A DNA stretch of 16,358 nucleotides from Candidatus Komeilibacteria bacterium. Its GTDB lineage: Bacteria > Patescibacteriota > Patescibacteriia > UBA1558 > S5-K13. Below are positions 1-5,474 of this stretch, one piece after another. A program made the translations under genes and the position numbers. The stretch covers positions 1 through 16,358 of the forward strand of contig JAUVAE010000004.1 of NCBI GenBank assembly GCA_030591905.1, read 5' to 3'. The notes under the pieces are model-generated. The model did no database searches, was not told the DNA's origin, and saw only the letters and a list, made by a program, of their open reading frames with translations. Numbering within the stretch: position 1 is the stretch's first letter; each line of letters opens with the position of its first letter.

Positions 1-66
1 CCTCATCTCCATTTTGAAGTTAGAGTTAATGGCTATAAACAAAATCCTTTAAGTTATATTAGATAA
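1..66 (+). CDS. M23 (LytM-type) metallopeptidase, C-terminal end only
   Basis: Only the last 21 codons are in the window; the frame is open from base 1 to TAA at 64-66. The translation begins PHLHFEVRVNG and ends QNPLSYIR. HLHFE, followed by a short loop and an NP-L-Y ending, is the usual C-terminus of M23 peptidases; its HxH is part of the zinc/catalytic site. The family are secreted zinc endopeptidases that cut peptidoglycan cross-bridges or act in cell separation. The N-terminal domains and start lie outside, so the subfamily cannot be given. A hairpin with a T-run follows ten bases after the stop, so this is the last gene of its transcript. Confidence 0.8.
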   Translation, partial: PHLHFEVRVNGYKQNPLSYIR

Positions 67-75
67 ATTTAAAAT

Positions 76-111
76 AAAAAAGACAGAGCATAATTTAGCC
101 CTGTCTTTTTT
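76..111. terminator. Rho-independent terminator, probably bidirectional
   Basis: AAAAAAGACAGAGC (76-89) pairs with GCCCTGTCTTTTTT (98-111) with one A:C mismatch and an 8-base loop. There is a T-run on the plus strand and a matching A-run on the 5' side. It lies between two converging genes (peptidase end at 66, acidic protein end at 127), so it can serve both. Confidence 0.8.
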
Positions 112-126
112 AATATCTGTAATAAA

Positions 127-381
127 TTAATCTTCGATTTTTTTGATTAACTCTATTTTAAAAGTCTCTGGCTTACACACAGTATCATTTGAAAAAAACT
201 TTTTAGCATCCTCTAAATTATAAAAGACTTCTTTAACGTCTTCTCCGTCTTTAGTTTCAGCTTCAACTAAAATACTATCTCCTTCTACAAAATCATTGAC
301 TACATCATCTGGGAGCATTTCTTGCTTTGGAGTTTCTTCATATTCTCGGTCTGTTGTTTTTAAATCTGGCATTTCGTTCAT
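127..381 (-). CDS. Small acidic hypothetical protein
   Basis: This 84-residue protein is not recognised. It is rich in Asp and Glu, without signal peptide, membrane segment or cysteine cluster (a single Cys near residue 69). The N-terminal third (MNEMPDLKTTDREYEETPK) looks disordered. The rest alternates short beta-like stretches (DSILVEAET, EVFYNLEDAKKFF, ETFKIELIKKI) and could be a small folded domain. No Shine-Dalgarno sequence precedes the ATG, as for most genes here. It lies between tRNA-Lys upstream and a shared terminator downstream. ORF length, a normal start and tight terminator spacing support a real gene; no function can be assigned. Confidence 0.6.
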   Translation of the reverse strand: MNEMPDLKTTDREYEETPKQEMLPDDVVNDFVEGDSILVEAETKDGEDVKEVFYNLEDAKKFFSNDTVCKPETFKIELIKKIED

Positions 382-405
382 ATAATTTTTGTTAATTTTA
401 ATAAA

Positions 406-481
406 TGGTACGCCGTGCAGGACTTGAACCTGCGACCGTCTGCTTAAGAGGCAGCTGCTCTACCAACTGAGCTAACGGCGC
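406..481 (-). tRNA. tRNA-Lys (anticodon CTT)
   Basis: A 76-base cloverleaf reads on the minus strand from 481 to 406. Acceptor GCGCCGT pairs with ACGGCGT (first pair G-U), the D-stem is GCTC/GAGC, the T-arm is GCAGG-TTCAAGT-CCTGC, and CCA is encoded. The anticodon loop CTCTTAA gives CTT, for Lys AAG codons. The outermost anticodon-stem pair (27-43) is a G-A mismatch; the other four pairs are intact. Identity follows from the anticodon and close resemblance to bacterial tRNA-Lys. Confidence 0.95.
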
Positions 482-550
482 ATAATATTAATAGCATTAG
501 TAGAAATAAGAATACTATTTTTTTCAATAAAAATCAAGATTAAAAGTAAA

Positions 551-578
551 TAAAGGCTTTGCATTCGCAAAGCCTTTA
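551..578 (-). terminator. Rho-independent terminator of the 585-1085 gene
   Basis: A perfect 12-bp stem, TAAAGGCTTTGC (551-562) with GCAAAGCCTTTA (567-578) and loop ATTC, starts 6 bases after the stop of the minus-strand gene. On the minus strand it is followed by a T-rich run (TTTACTTTTAAT). Confidence 0.85.
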
Positions 579-584
579 AAATTT

Positions 585-1085
585 TTAGAAATTTGCCACC
601 TCCTTATATCTAAGATATTGAAAAAGAATAAAATTATGTGTCCCTGGAATTTCACAATAATCAATTATTGTGGAATCACAACTAATATTCCCTACTGTAT
701 TTTCCATTGGGAAACTCATTTTAAACTTTGGCGCATCTTTGATACATAATTTATACACATCAACAATCACATATTCTGAGACAATCCTCCTTCCATTTTT
801 TACAACTGTAACAACTTTTTTCTGAACAACAACCTCTGCTAAAATTTCACGACCAAAATCAGTATCAACAAGGTTATAATGAAAAAGATTTAACCATTCT
901 TTGGAAAATTTAATTCCCCTTTGATGTCTTTCTCTGATATTATGTTTTGGAACAGCTTCTTGATACTTCATTGATTCTTGCCTTGGAATTTTAACTAAAA
1001 CTGGTTTTCTAGAGATTAAGGGAAAATATTGAACACAATACAATCCCTCATCCACTTTTTTGGCAAAAGTATTACTCACAATCAT
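585..1085 (-). CDS. Hypothetical protein with strong promoter and Shine-Dalgarno
   Basis: This 166-residue protein is not recognised. It has no signal peptide or membrane helix. Residues 27-60 are basic (KPVLVKIPRQ, KHNIRERHQRG), which could suit nucleic-acid or ribosome contact, but that is only inference. The middle is predicted beta-rich (EILAEVVVQKKVVTVV, SEYVIVDVYKL); four Cys are scattered without a metal-site pattern. Unlike most genes here it has a full AGGAGG-type Shine-Dalgarno site (GGAGGA, 7 bases before ATG) and a textbook promoter, so it is probably well expressed as a single-gene transcript ended by the hairpin at 551-578. The classical signals could mean later acquisition or a high-output accessory gene. 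Confidence 0.7.
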   Translation of the reverse strand: MIVSNTFAKKVDEGLYCVQYFPLISRKPVLVKIPRQESMKYQEAVPKHNIRERHQRGIKFSKEWLNLFHYNLVDTDFGREILAEVVVQKKVVTVVKNGRRIVSEYVIVDVYKLCIKDAPKFKMSFPMENTVGNISCDSTIIDYCEIPGTHNFILFQYLRYKEVANF

Positions 1086-1127
1086 TTGTTTCCTCCTTTG
1101 TTTCTTTGATTTTTAAATTTTCATATT

Positions 1128-1156
1128 AATATATCATATTTGAACAATCTTGTCAA
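1128..1156 (-). promoter_or_regulatory. Sigma70-type promoter of the 585-1085 gene
   Basis: On the minus strand: TTGACA (1156-1151), 17-base spacer, TATATT (1133-1128), about 42 bases before the ATG at 1085. A GGAGGA ribosome binding site lies at 1096-1091. The first base of the -35 box is also the last base of a TTTAACAGGGT half-site, so a factor bound there would touch the -35 element. Confidence 0.75.
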
Positions 1157-1166
1157 CCCTGTTAAA

Positions 1167-1199
1167 TAATTCTAAATTCTATTAAAAAATTTAGAATTA
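1167..1199. repeat. AT-rich 12-bp hairpin
   Basis: TAATTCTAAATT (1167-1178) pairs perfectly with AATTTAGAATTA (1188-1199) across a 9-base loop. It directly adjoins the TTATTTAACAGGGT copy on its left. Compared with the inverted copy at 1285-1298, this hairpin looks like extra sequence inserted between the half-site and the shared GATTT that follows in both. Confidence 0.6.
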
Positions 1200-1284
1200 A
1201 GATTTAGACATAATATTATAATACTAAAAATATAATGAATAAAATAAAAATTGTTAAAATTAATTTATAATGTATATTCAAATC

Positions 1285-1311
1285 TTATTTAACAGGGTCA
1301 ACCCTGTTAAA
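1285..1311. repeat. Palindrome TTTAACAGGGT-CA-ACCCTGTTAAA, possible operator or element end
   Basis: Perfect 11-bp arms at 1288-1298 and 1301-1311 flank CA. The left arm plus three bases (TTATTTAACAGGGT, 1285-1298) is an inverted copy of 1156-1169. The right side (GTCAACCCTGTTAAA, 1297-1311) is a 15-base direct copy of 1152-1166. The arrangement fits either two operator sites around a promoter region or the terminal inverted repeats of a small mobile element of about 143 bases with CA on both outer sides. Confidence 0.6.
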
Positions 1312-1320
1312 CCTATTAAA

Positions 1321-1343
1321 AAACTCAGCTTAACACTGAGTTT
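1321..1343 (-). terminator. Terminator of the hydrolase operon
   Basis: AAACTCAG (1321-1328) pairs with CTGAGTTT (1336-1343), loop 7 bases. On the minus strand the stem runs into TTTTTT. It follows the stop of the 1362-2129 gene by 18 bases and ends the four-gene minus-strand run. Confidence 0.75.
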
Positions 1344-1361
1344 AATTTTAAATTTTAGATC

Positions 1362-2129
1362 TTACACCTCTATCTCCATTCCATCCTTAGCTAATAAAAC
1401 CTCTCCCTTAAAATATAGTTTAGCTTTTTTAACTGGCTGATAACTTTTAATAACACTAGAATGAATATGACTTAAAACTAATTTTTGCACATTAGATTCT
1501 TGAGCTATCTTTCCAGACAACTCTCCATTTAAATGTCCTTCTTCCAATTTTTTTTCCATTGTTGCTTCTAAAATTGCTAAATCAGAATTCTGACAAGTAC
1601 TTCTTAATCCTTCACAATCATTTGAATCACCACTATAAGCTAAAATTTTATTTTCAGACTCTATTCGATAAGATAGACAAGTGAGAGACCTGGAATGTTC
1701 TACTCTATAATTTTTAATAATACATTCATTAATTTTAGTAACATCATTATCTTCTAATTCTTTAATTATAACTTTATATTTTGGTTGATACTTTTTTAAA
1801 TGGAAAGCCTTTTCTAAATGCTCATATACTTCTGCAAAACCTTTTGGTCCATAAATAACTAAATCTCTTTTTCTTAATTTTCTCTCTGGAGGCTCTGCTA
1901 AAGATATAAATAATAATGCTGGTAATTCAGAAAAATGGTCTGGATGAAGATGGGTCAAAAAAATTGTATCAATATCATAATAATTTAATCCTGCTTTTAA
2001 TAAACCGTCCATAACACCTGTTCCAAAATCAAAAACTAAATTTAATCCGTCGGTTTGGACTAAATAACTAGAAAAATGCCGATCTAATTCTGGAAAAAAT
2101 GTACCTGAACCTAAAATTGTTAATTTCAT
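1362..2129 (-). CDS. Metallo-beta-lactamase-fold hydrolase, RNase Z/phosphodiesterase-like
   Basis: A 255-residue protein of the RNase Z/ElaC-like branch of the MBL fold. The N-terminus MKLTILGSGTFFP is the usual first strand and glycine loop. H60-L-H62-P-D64-H65 is the HxHxDH zinc motif, H145 and D168 (YSGDS) are the next ligands, and H221 (VLSHIHSS) the last; E197-G-H199-L near GELSGKIA matches the late HLS/HxG-type motif of the branch. All metal ligands are present, so it should be active as a di-zinc phosphodiesterase, for tRNA 3' processing or a small cyclic phosphodiester. The short exosite region (84-110) does not settle whether it is a true tRNase Z. Both tRNAs here already encode CCA. 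It is the last gene of the minus-strand run, starting one base after the transporter gene stop. Confidence 0.85.
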   Translation of the reverse strand: MKLTILGSGTFFPELDRHFSSYLVQTDGLNLVFDFGTGVMDGLLKAGLNYYDIDTIFLTHLHPDHFSELPALLFISLAEPPERKLRKRDLVIYGPKGFAEVYEHLEKAFHLKKYQPKYKVIIKELEDNDVTKINECIIKNYRVEHSRSLTCLSYRIESENKILAYSGDSNDCEGLRSTCQNSDLAILEATMEKKLEEGHLNGELSGKIAQESNVQKLVLSHIHSSVIKSYQPVKKAKLYFKGEVLLAKDGMEIEV

Positions 2130-2130
2130 A

Positions 2131-2451
2131 TTATTTTATATTAAGTAATACTACTCCTATGAGCACGATAATCATTCCTATAATTTGAAGTATCCCGATA
2201 CTTTCTTTAAAAATTAATAAACCAGCTAAAGTTCCAGTTAGAACTGATAATCCTATCCAAACTAAATTCATAATTACTAAATTCTGATATTTTAAAGTAA
2301 ATGCAAAAAATATAGCTGCTATACCTAAACTTAAAAAAGCTCCAAATAAATATAGAATATTTTTATGGACAAACCATAATTTAGAAAAAACCATTGCTAA
2401 ACCATCTAATAGTCCAATTAATATAATGTATAAAAAGTAAGTCCAATCCAT
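2131..2451 (-). CDS. Small multidrug-resistance / EamA-like transporter, four helices
   Basis: A 106-residue, very hydrophobic protein with four predicted helices at about 3-24, 32-52, 57-78 and 83-104. Its length and layout match single-domain SMR proteins (EmrE, SugE) in the drug/metabolite transporter superfamily, which work as dimers exchanging protons for cations, polyamines or lipids. The C-terminal half (IIGMIIVLIGVVLLNI) aligns by eye with EmrE IIGMMLICAGVLIINL. Asp16 in helix 1 stands where EmrE has its essential Glu14, so the proton-coupling carboxylate is present but shortened. The substrate cannot be told. It sits 21 bases after the radical SAM gene and one base before the MBL-fold gene, so the three are probably cotranscribed. 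Confidence 0.75.
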   Translation of the reverse strand: MDWTYFLYIILIGLLDGLAMVFSKLWFVHKNILYLFGAFLSLGIAAIFFAFTLKYQNLVIMNLVWIGLSVLTGTLAGLLIFKESIGILQIIGMIIVLIGVVLLNIK

Positions 2452-2472
2452 ATTTTTTATTTTTTAAATAAT

Positions 2473-3324
2473 CTAATGTCGAAAAATTCCTCGAAACTCA
2501 ATTTTATTTTTTTGACATAATTTTCTTAATAAATTATTTGTTTTCTGATAAAAATCATTGCTCTCGGCTACTCGCTTATATTCATTTGGATTAATATTAA
2601 TCTTAGTTAATGCTTTACTAAAATTATCCCAATTACCACAATGAAGATTCGGAAGCTCTGCCATAATAAACTTAATAAAAGGAGCAATCTTTTCAAAAAT
2701 ATCTTCAATATTAGTTAAAAATGGATGGATCGGTCCTAAAAAAGCATAGGTATTTAATCCAGAAGAAAAAGCTTCTCTTAAAACATCTATTCTTTCTTGA
2801 GGATCCGAAGCACCGGGCTCCAATATTTGTTGATGATATTTATCAAGAATGCTGATACTTACACCTAACTCACAATGTTTAAATTGCCTTAATAAATCAA
2901 AATCTCTTTTTACTAAAGCATTCTTAGTTAATATTGATATTGGAATTTGATACTCTAAAAATATTTTCAAACATTCACGAGTTAATTCTAATTTTTCTTC
3001 AATGGGCTGATAACAATCAGTTACACTTCCAAAAACTACAATCCCACTCCTTTCTTTTATCTTTGGCACTTCTTTTTTTAATAATTCGGGTGCATTTACT
3101 TTCCAATCAAGATAAGTACCCCATTTCTCATTAGCATGACCAGTAAAACGTCCCATAAATCTAGCATAACAATAGGCACATCCGTGTAAACACCCAACAT
3201 AGGGATTAAAACAATAATCAACTCCCGGAAGCTTACTCTTAGTTATAATTGTTTTAGCTATTATCTCAGATATATAATTTGTTTTATTTCTTAATAAAAT
3301 GTTTTTTGATTTCTTCCCTAACAA
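2473..3324 (-). CDS. Radical SAM protein, spore photoproduct lyase-like (COG1533 type)
   Basis: The 283-residue protein has the 4Fe-4S site C45-x3-C49-x2-C52 (GCLHGCAYCYARF), as in radical SAM enzymes. The preceding KLPGVDYCFNPYVGC and the later GSVTDCYQPIEEKLELTR are marks of the SPL-like family, where S-adenosylmethionine is cleaved to a 5'-deoxyadenosyl radical. True spore photoproduct lyase repairs UV-damaged DNA in endospore formers; these shorter relatives are widespread in non-sporulating bacteria and mostly uncharacterised, so DNA repair is only a possibility. The ATG start overlaps the Nudix gene by 41 bases; the next internal Met (57) lies inside the cluster region, so a much shorter protein is not credible. 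It has no Shine-Dalgarno sequence and is probably translationally coupled to the Nudix gene. Confidence 0.85.
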   Translation of the reverse strand: MLGKKSKNILLRNKTNYISEIIAKTIITKSKLPGVDYCFNPYVGCLHGCAYCYARFMGRFTGHANEKWGTYLDWKVNAPELLKKEVPKIKERSGIVVFGSVTDCYQPIEEKLELTRECLKIFLEYQIPISILTKNALVKRDFDLLRQFKHCELGVSISILDKYHQQILEPGASDPQERIDVLREAFSSGLNTYAFLGPIHPFLTNIEDIFEKIAPFIKFIMAELPNLHCGNWDNFSKALTKININPNEYKRVAESNDFYQKTNNLLRKLCQKNKIEFRGIFRH

Positions 3325-3700
3325 TACTATATAAATCTAAGCTTAAAACTTCATCAATACTAACCCAAATATACTCTTGTGCTTCTTCGGTTAAAATAAC
3401 TTCATTATTTAAAGCTTTACATTTAAAATTTAAAGAAACCATGTGTCTATCTTTATAAAAATCTTGTTCTAAATTTAATAATTCTTTAAAACCTAAAAAT
3501 TCTATCTCGTTAATATCTAAATTTGTTTCTTCTTTCATTTCTCTCTTTAAAGCTTCAATAATTATTTCTCCGTATTCAACATGACCCCCTGGCATAACAT
3601 ATTTATTATCCCACCTATCTGACTTTGTTAAAAATAACTCACCCTTATTATTAAAAATAAAAGCTCCAACTATTATACTAGGGTCTTGCCTTTTTACCAT
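3284..3700 (-). CDS. Nudix hydrolase
   Basis: The 138-residue protein carries a Nudix box at 39-61: G39-x5-E45-x7-R53-E54-x2-E57-E58, the metal-binding helix that cleaves nucleoside diphosphates linked to another group. The usual glycine of the box end is Asn60 (REMKEETNL), a tolerated change. The N-terminus (PSIIVGAFIFNNKGELFLTK) and PGGHVEYGE are typical of MutT/ADP-ribose-type members; no further motif tells the substrate (oxidised nucleotide, ADP-ribose, cap or sugar nucleotide). It is the first gene of a minus-strand run and diverges from tRNA-Arg with only 25 bases between. A TATAAT at 3715-3710 on the minus strand would give a leader close to zero length. Confidence 0.85.
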   Translation of the reverse strand: MVKRQDPSIIVGAFIFNNKGELFLTKSDRWDNKYVMPGGHVEYGEIIIEALKREMKEETNLDINEIEFLGFKELLNLEQDFYKDRHMVSLNFKCKALNNEVILTEEAQEYIWVSIDEVLSLDLYSIVREEIKKHFIKK

Positions 3701-3714
3701 AAAAATACTATTAT
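3686..3714 (+). promoter_or_regulatory. Probable promoter of tRNA-Arg
   Basis: TTGCCT (3686-3691), 17-base spacer and TATTAT (3709-3714) put the start near 3721, five bases before mature tRNA-Arg. The -35 box lies inside the first codons of the divergent Nudix gene. The -10 region overlaps ATTATA (3710-3715), which reads TATAAT on the other strand, so the two transcription starts may exclude each other. Confidence 0.45.
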
Positions 3715-3725
3715 ATATAAACTAT

Positions 3726-3802
3726 GCACCTGTAGCTCAACTGGATAGAGCGTCTGGCTTCGGACCAGAAGGTTGTAGGTTCGAGTCCTGCCGGGTGTAC
3801 CA
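3726..3802 (+). tRNA. tRNA-Arg (anticodon TCG)
   Basis: A 77-base cloverleaf: acceptor GCACCTG/CGGGTGT (with two G-U pairs), D-stem GCTC/GAGC, anticodon stem TCTGG/CCAGA with loop CTTCGGA giving TCG for CGN Arg codons, T-arm GTAGG-TTCGAGT-CCTGC (one G-U pair), discriminator A and encoded CCA. Confidence 0.95.
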
Positions 3803-3811
3803 TTTCATTTT

Positions 3812-3838
3812 AAAATCGCTTTCCAAAGTGATTTTTTA
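3812..3838. terminator. Terminator between tRNA-Arg and guanylate kinase gene
   Basis: AAAATCGCTTT (3812-3822) pairs with AAAGTGATTTT (3825-3835), one wobble pair and a CC turn, followed by a T-run on the plus strand and by TTTT on the minus strand. It lies between converging genes and can end both. Confidence 0.75.
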
Positions 3839-3840
3839 TT

Positions 3841-4410
3841 TTAAATATAACCCTCTTCCTTTAAAATATCCTCAATTTCTTGAATTGCCTCTTCCAATTT
3901 ATCTTGTTTATTTAAAACTTTATATTTATAAAATTCTTCCTCTCTATCTATTTCATCTTGAGCGTTTTTCAATCTTTGCTCTAATTCTCTCTCTGTCATT
4001 TCCGGATTTCTAGTTTGTAATCTTTCTTTAATAGTATCTAAAGACTCTGGTTTAATAAAAATTGAAATAGCTCCATAATTATCTTTGTAAAACTTTAAAC
4101 CCACATGGTCAACATTAACAATAACATGACCTTTTGCCAATTTTTCATCTAAATCTGGAAGATAAGTACCATAATAGACTTTTCTATTTTCAATATAAGT
4201 ATATTCTAATATATTACCTAGTTCTTTTTGTTTTTCAAACTCTTTTTCAGTAAAAAAATAATAATCCACTTTATCTTTTTCACCTGTTCGGGGTTTTCTA
4301 GTAGTAGAAGTAATTAATCTTTGAAAAATTGGATATTTATCTATTATTCCATTTGTAATAGTACTTTCTCCAGACCCAGTTGGCCCAGAAATTACCAAAA
4401 TTTTATTCAT
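3841..4410 (-). CDS. gmk: Guanylate kinase, with Walker A Lys replaced by Glu
   Basis: A 189-residue protein with the guanylate kinase layout (GMP + ATP to GDP + ADP) at near-usual length. The GMP-binding half is intact: T36-T37-R38-K39-P40-R41-x-G-E44, D49-Y50-Y51-F52, E69-Y70, Y79-Y80-G81-T82 and D101. The lid arginines are plausible (R130, R134) and R146 is present. The P-loop, however, reads G9-PTGSG-E15-ST: the invariant Lys that binds ATP phosphates is Glu (codon GAA, one transition from AAA, at 4368-4366). Either this is a real loss or change of catalysis, or a base error in the assembly. The gene overlaps the upstream pseudouridine synthase gene by four bases (ATGA) and ends at a bidirectional terminator. 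gmk is normally essential, so a second copy would be expected if this one is dead. Confidence 0.85.
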   Translation of the reverse strand: MNKILVISGPTGSGESTITNGIIDKYPIFQRLITSTTRKPRTGEKDKVDYYFFTEKEFEKQKELGNILEYTYIENRKVYYGTYLPDLDEKLAKGHVIVNVDHVGLKFYKDNYGAISIFIKPESLDTIKERLQTRNPEMTERELEQRLKNAQDEIDREEEFYKYKVLNKQDKLEEAIQEIEDILKEEGYI

Positions 4411-5327
4411 AATTTTTTAATAAAATTTTTTAATTTTTCTGGCAATTTAATCTCAAACTTTTGCTTTTCTTTATTCAAATCTGTAAATTCTAAATAATAA
4501 GCATGTAAAAATATTCTATCTAAATTAAATTTGTCCTTATAGCCTTTAATATTATACAAATCATCACCAACTACTGGATGATGAATGGCTTGCATATGTG
4601 CTCTAATCTGATGATTGCGCCCAGTTTTAATCTGAACATCTAATAAAGTATAATGAGCAAATTTTTCTTTGACTTCCCACAAAGTTAAAGCTTCTTTTTC
4701 ATCAAGATGCTTAGGCTTAGCTACCATTTTACCACTTCTTTTGGAACGCTCAATTGGGAAATCTACTTTTCCAGAATAATCTTCCATTTGATCATGAACT
4801 AAAGCTAAATACTTCTTAACTACACTTCTATTTTTAAATTGAGCTTTTAAATCTTTAAAGGAATCTTGATTCAGGGCTATGACCATTAATCCCGACACTT
4901 TTTTGTCTAAACGATGAACTATTCCAGGTCGAAATTCCGAATCATCACCCACTTCTTTGATTTGAGGATATTTTTTAAGTAAATAATCTGCTAAAGAATA
5001 TTCTTTAATCTCTCTTGTCCCGTGCACAATTAAACCAGAAGGTTTTTCTATAACTACATAGTCTTTAGCCTTCTTAATTATCTTAATATCTTTTTTTAAA
5101 AAAAGCGCTTTCTTCTTCTGAAGAGGTTTTCTTAAATCTAAAGATAAAATCTCAATTCGATCTCCATCATTCAACCAATAATGTTTTTTGTTAACACTTT
5201 GTTTATTAACTTTTACTTGCCCATCTTCAATTAAATGCTGAATTTTGGAACGTGATAAACTCTTTAGTCTCTCAACTAAAAATCTATCTAATCTAATCTT
5301 ATCTTTTTTACAAATAAATTTTTTCAT
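4407..5327 (-). CDS. RluD/RluC-family 23S rRNA pseudouridine synthase
   Basis: An RluA-family pseudouridine synthase of 306 residues, counting from the ATG at 5327. A TTG six codons earlier (5345) is possible but less likely, because the S4 domain starts at once with KIRLDRFLVE. Residues about 12-62 form the S4 RNA-binding domain (SRSKIQHLIEDGQVKVN). The catalytic domain follows: VVIEKPSGLIVH, then GIVHRLDKKVSGLMV with catalytic Asp141, then KKYLALV and TGRNHQIRAHM. RluD makes pseudouridines in helix 69 of 23S rRNA, RluC elsewhere; S4 plus RLD fits both, so the exact positions are not assigned. The TGA stop lies inside the start of gmk (ATGA), which suggests coupled translation. It is divergent from galU, with a REP-like hairpin between. 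Confidence 0.85.
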   Translation of the reverse strand: MKKFICKKDKIRLDRFLVERLKSLSRSKIQHLIEDGQVKVNKQSVNKKHYWLNDGDRIEILSLDLRKPLQKKKALFLKKDIKIIKKAKDYVVIEKPSGLIVHGTREIKEYSLADYLLKKYPQIKEVGDDSEFRPGIVHRLDKKVSGLMVIALNQDSFKDLKAQFKNRSVVKKYLALVHDQMEDYSGKVDFPIERSKRSGKMVAKPKHLDEKEALTLWEVKEKFAHYTLLDVQIKTGRNHQIRAHMQAIHHPVVGDDLYNIKGYKDKFNLDRIFLHAYYLEFTDLNKEKQKFEIKLPEKLKNFIKKL

Positions 5328-5353
5328 AACTTGATAATACAACAAATTTTAAA

Positions 5354-5398
5354 AATATTCCACCCACTGGATGATTATCACCCGGCGGGTGGAATATT
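5354..5398. repeat. REPIN-like inverted REP pair with AATATTCC arms
   Basis: AATATTCCACCC (5354-5365) and GGGTGGAATATT (5387-5398) are perfect 12-bp arms. Inside, 5377-5392 is a REP unit (ATCACCCG-G-CGGGTGG), and 5360-5375 is a decayed opposite unit (CCACCCACTGGATGAT). This is the same two-unit design as the dimer at 12599-12634. It lies between divergent rluD-like and galU genes, 4 bases from the galU -35 box. Confidence 0.75.
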
Positions 5399-5402
5399 CG
5401 AA

Positions 5403-5432
5403 TTGACCTTAACTACTAATTATTAGTATAAT
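5403..5432 (+). promoter_or_regulatory. Sigma70-type promoter of the galU block
   Basis: TTGACC (5403-5408), 18-base spacer and TATAAT (5427-5432), giving a leader of about 35 bases before the ATG at 5475. No Shine-Dalgarno site is visible. The REP-like hairpin ends just upstream. Confidence 0.65.
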
Positions 5433-5474
5433 AAACATATCAAATCAATTTAATAAATTTGAATTTTTAATTAT

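Larger units (their letters stand above)
1086..1361. other. 276-base gene-free region with promoter, palindromes and terminator
   Basis: No ORF worth naming lies here. The contents in order are: the promoter of the 585 gene (1128-1156); a half-site copy of an 11-bp palindrome arm (1156-1166); a 12-bp hairpin (1167-1199); about 85 bases of nearly pure A/T; a full palindrome (1288-1311); and the terminator of the hydrolase gene (1321-1343). Confidence 0.8.

Noticed and set aside
2934..3134. Plus-strand ORF inside the radical SAM gene (likewise 3795-4013, 6242-6439, 7905-8090, 8755-8973, 10905-11123 and 15132-15320)
   Set aside because: Their translations are low-complexity or antisense shadows of well-supported genes, without family features or start signals.
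3790..3798. CCGGGTG in the tRNA-Arg acceptor end as a REP remnant
   Set aside because: It is fully explained by pairing with the 5' acceptor strand and has no palindromic partner.
5328..5345. TTG start adding six residues to the pseudouridine synthase
   Set aside because: The ATG at 5327 lies directly before the S4 domain and is preferred; the extra residues have no family counterpart.
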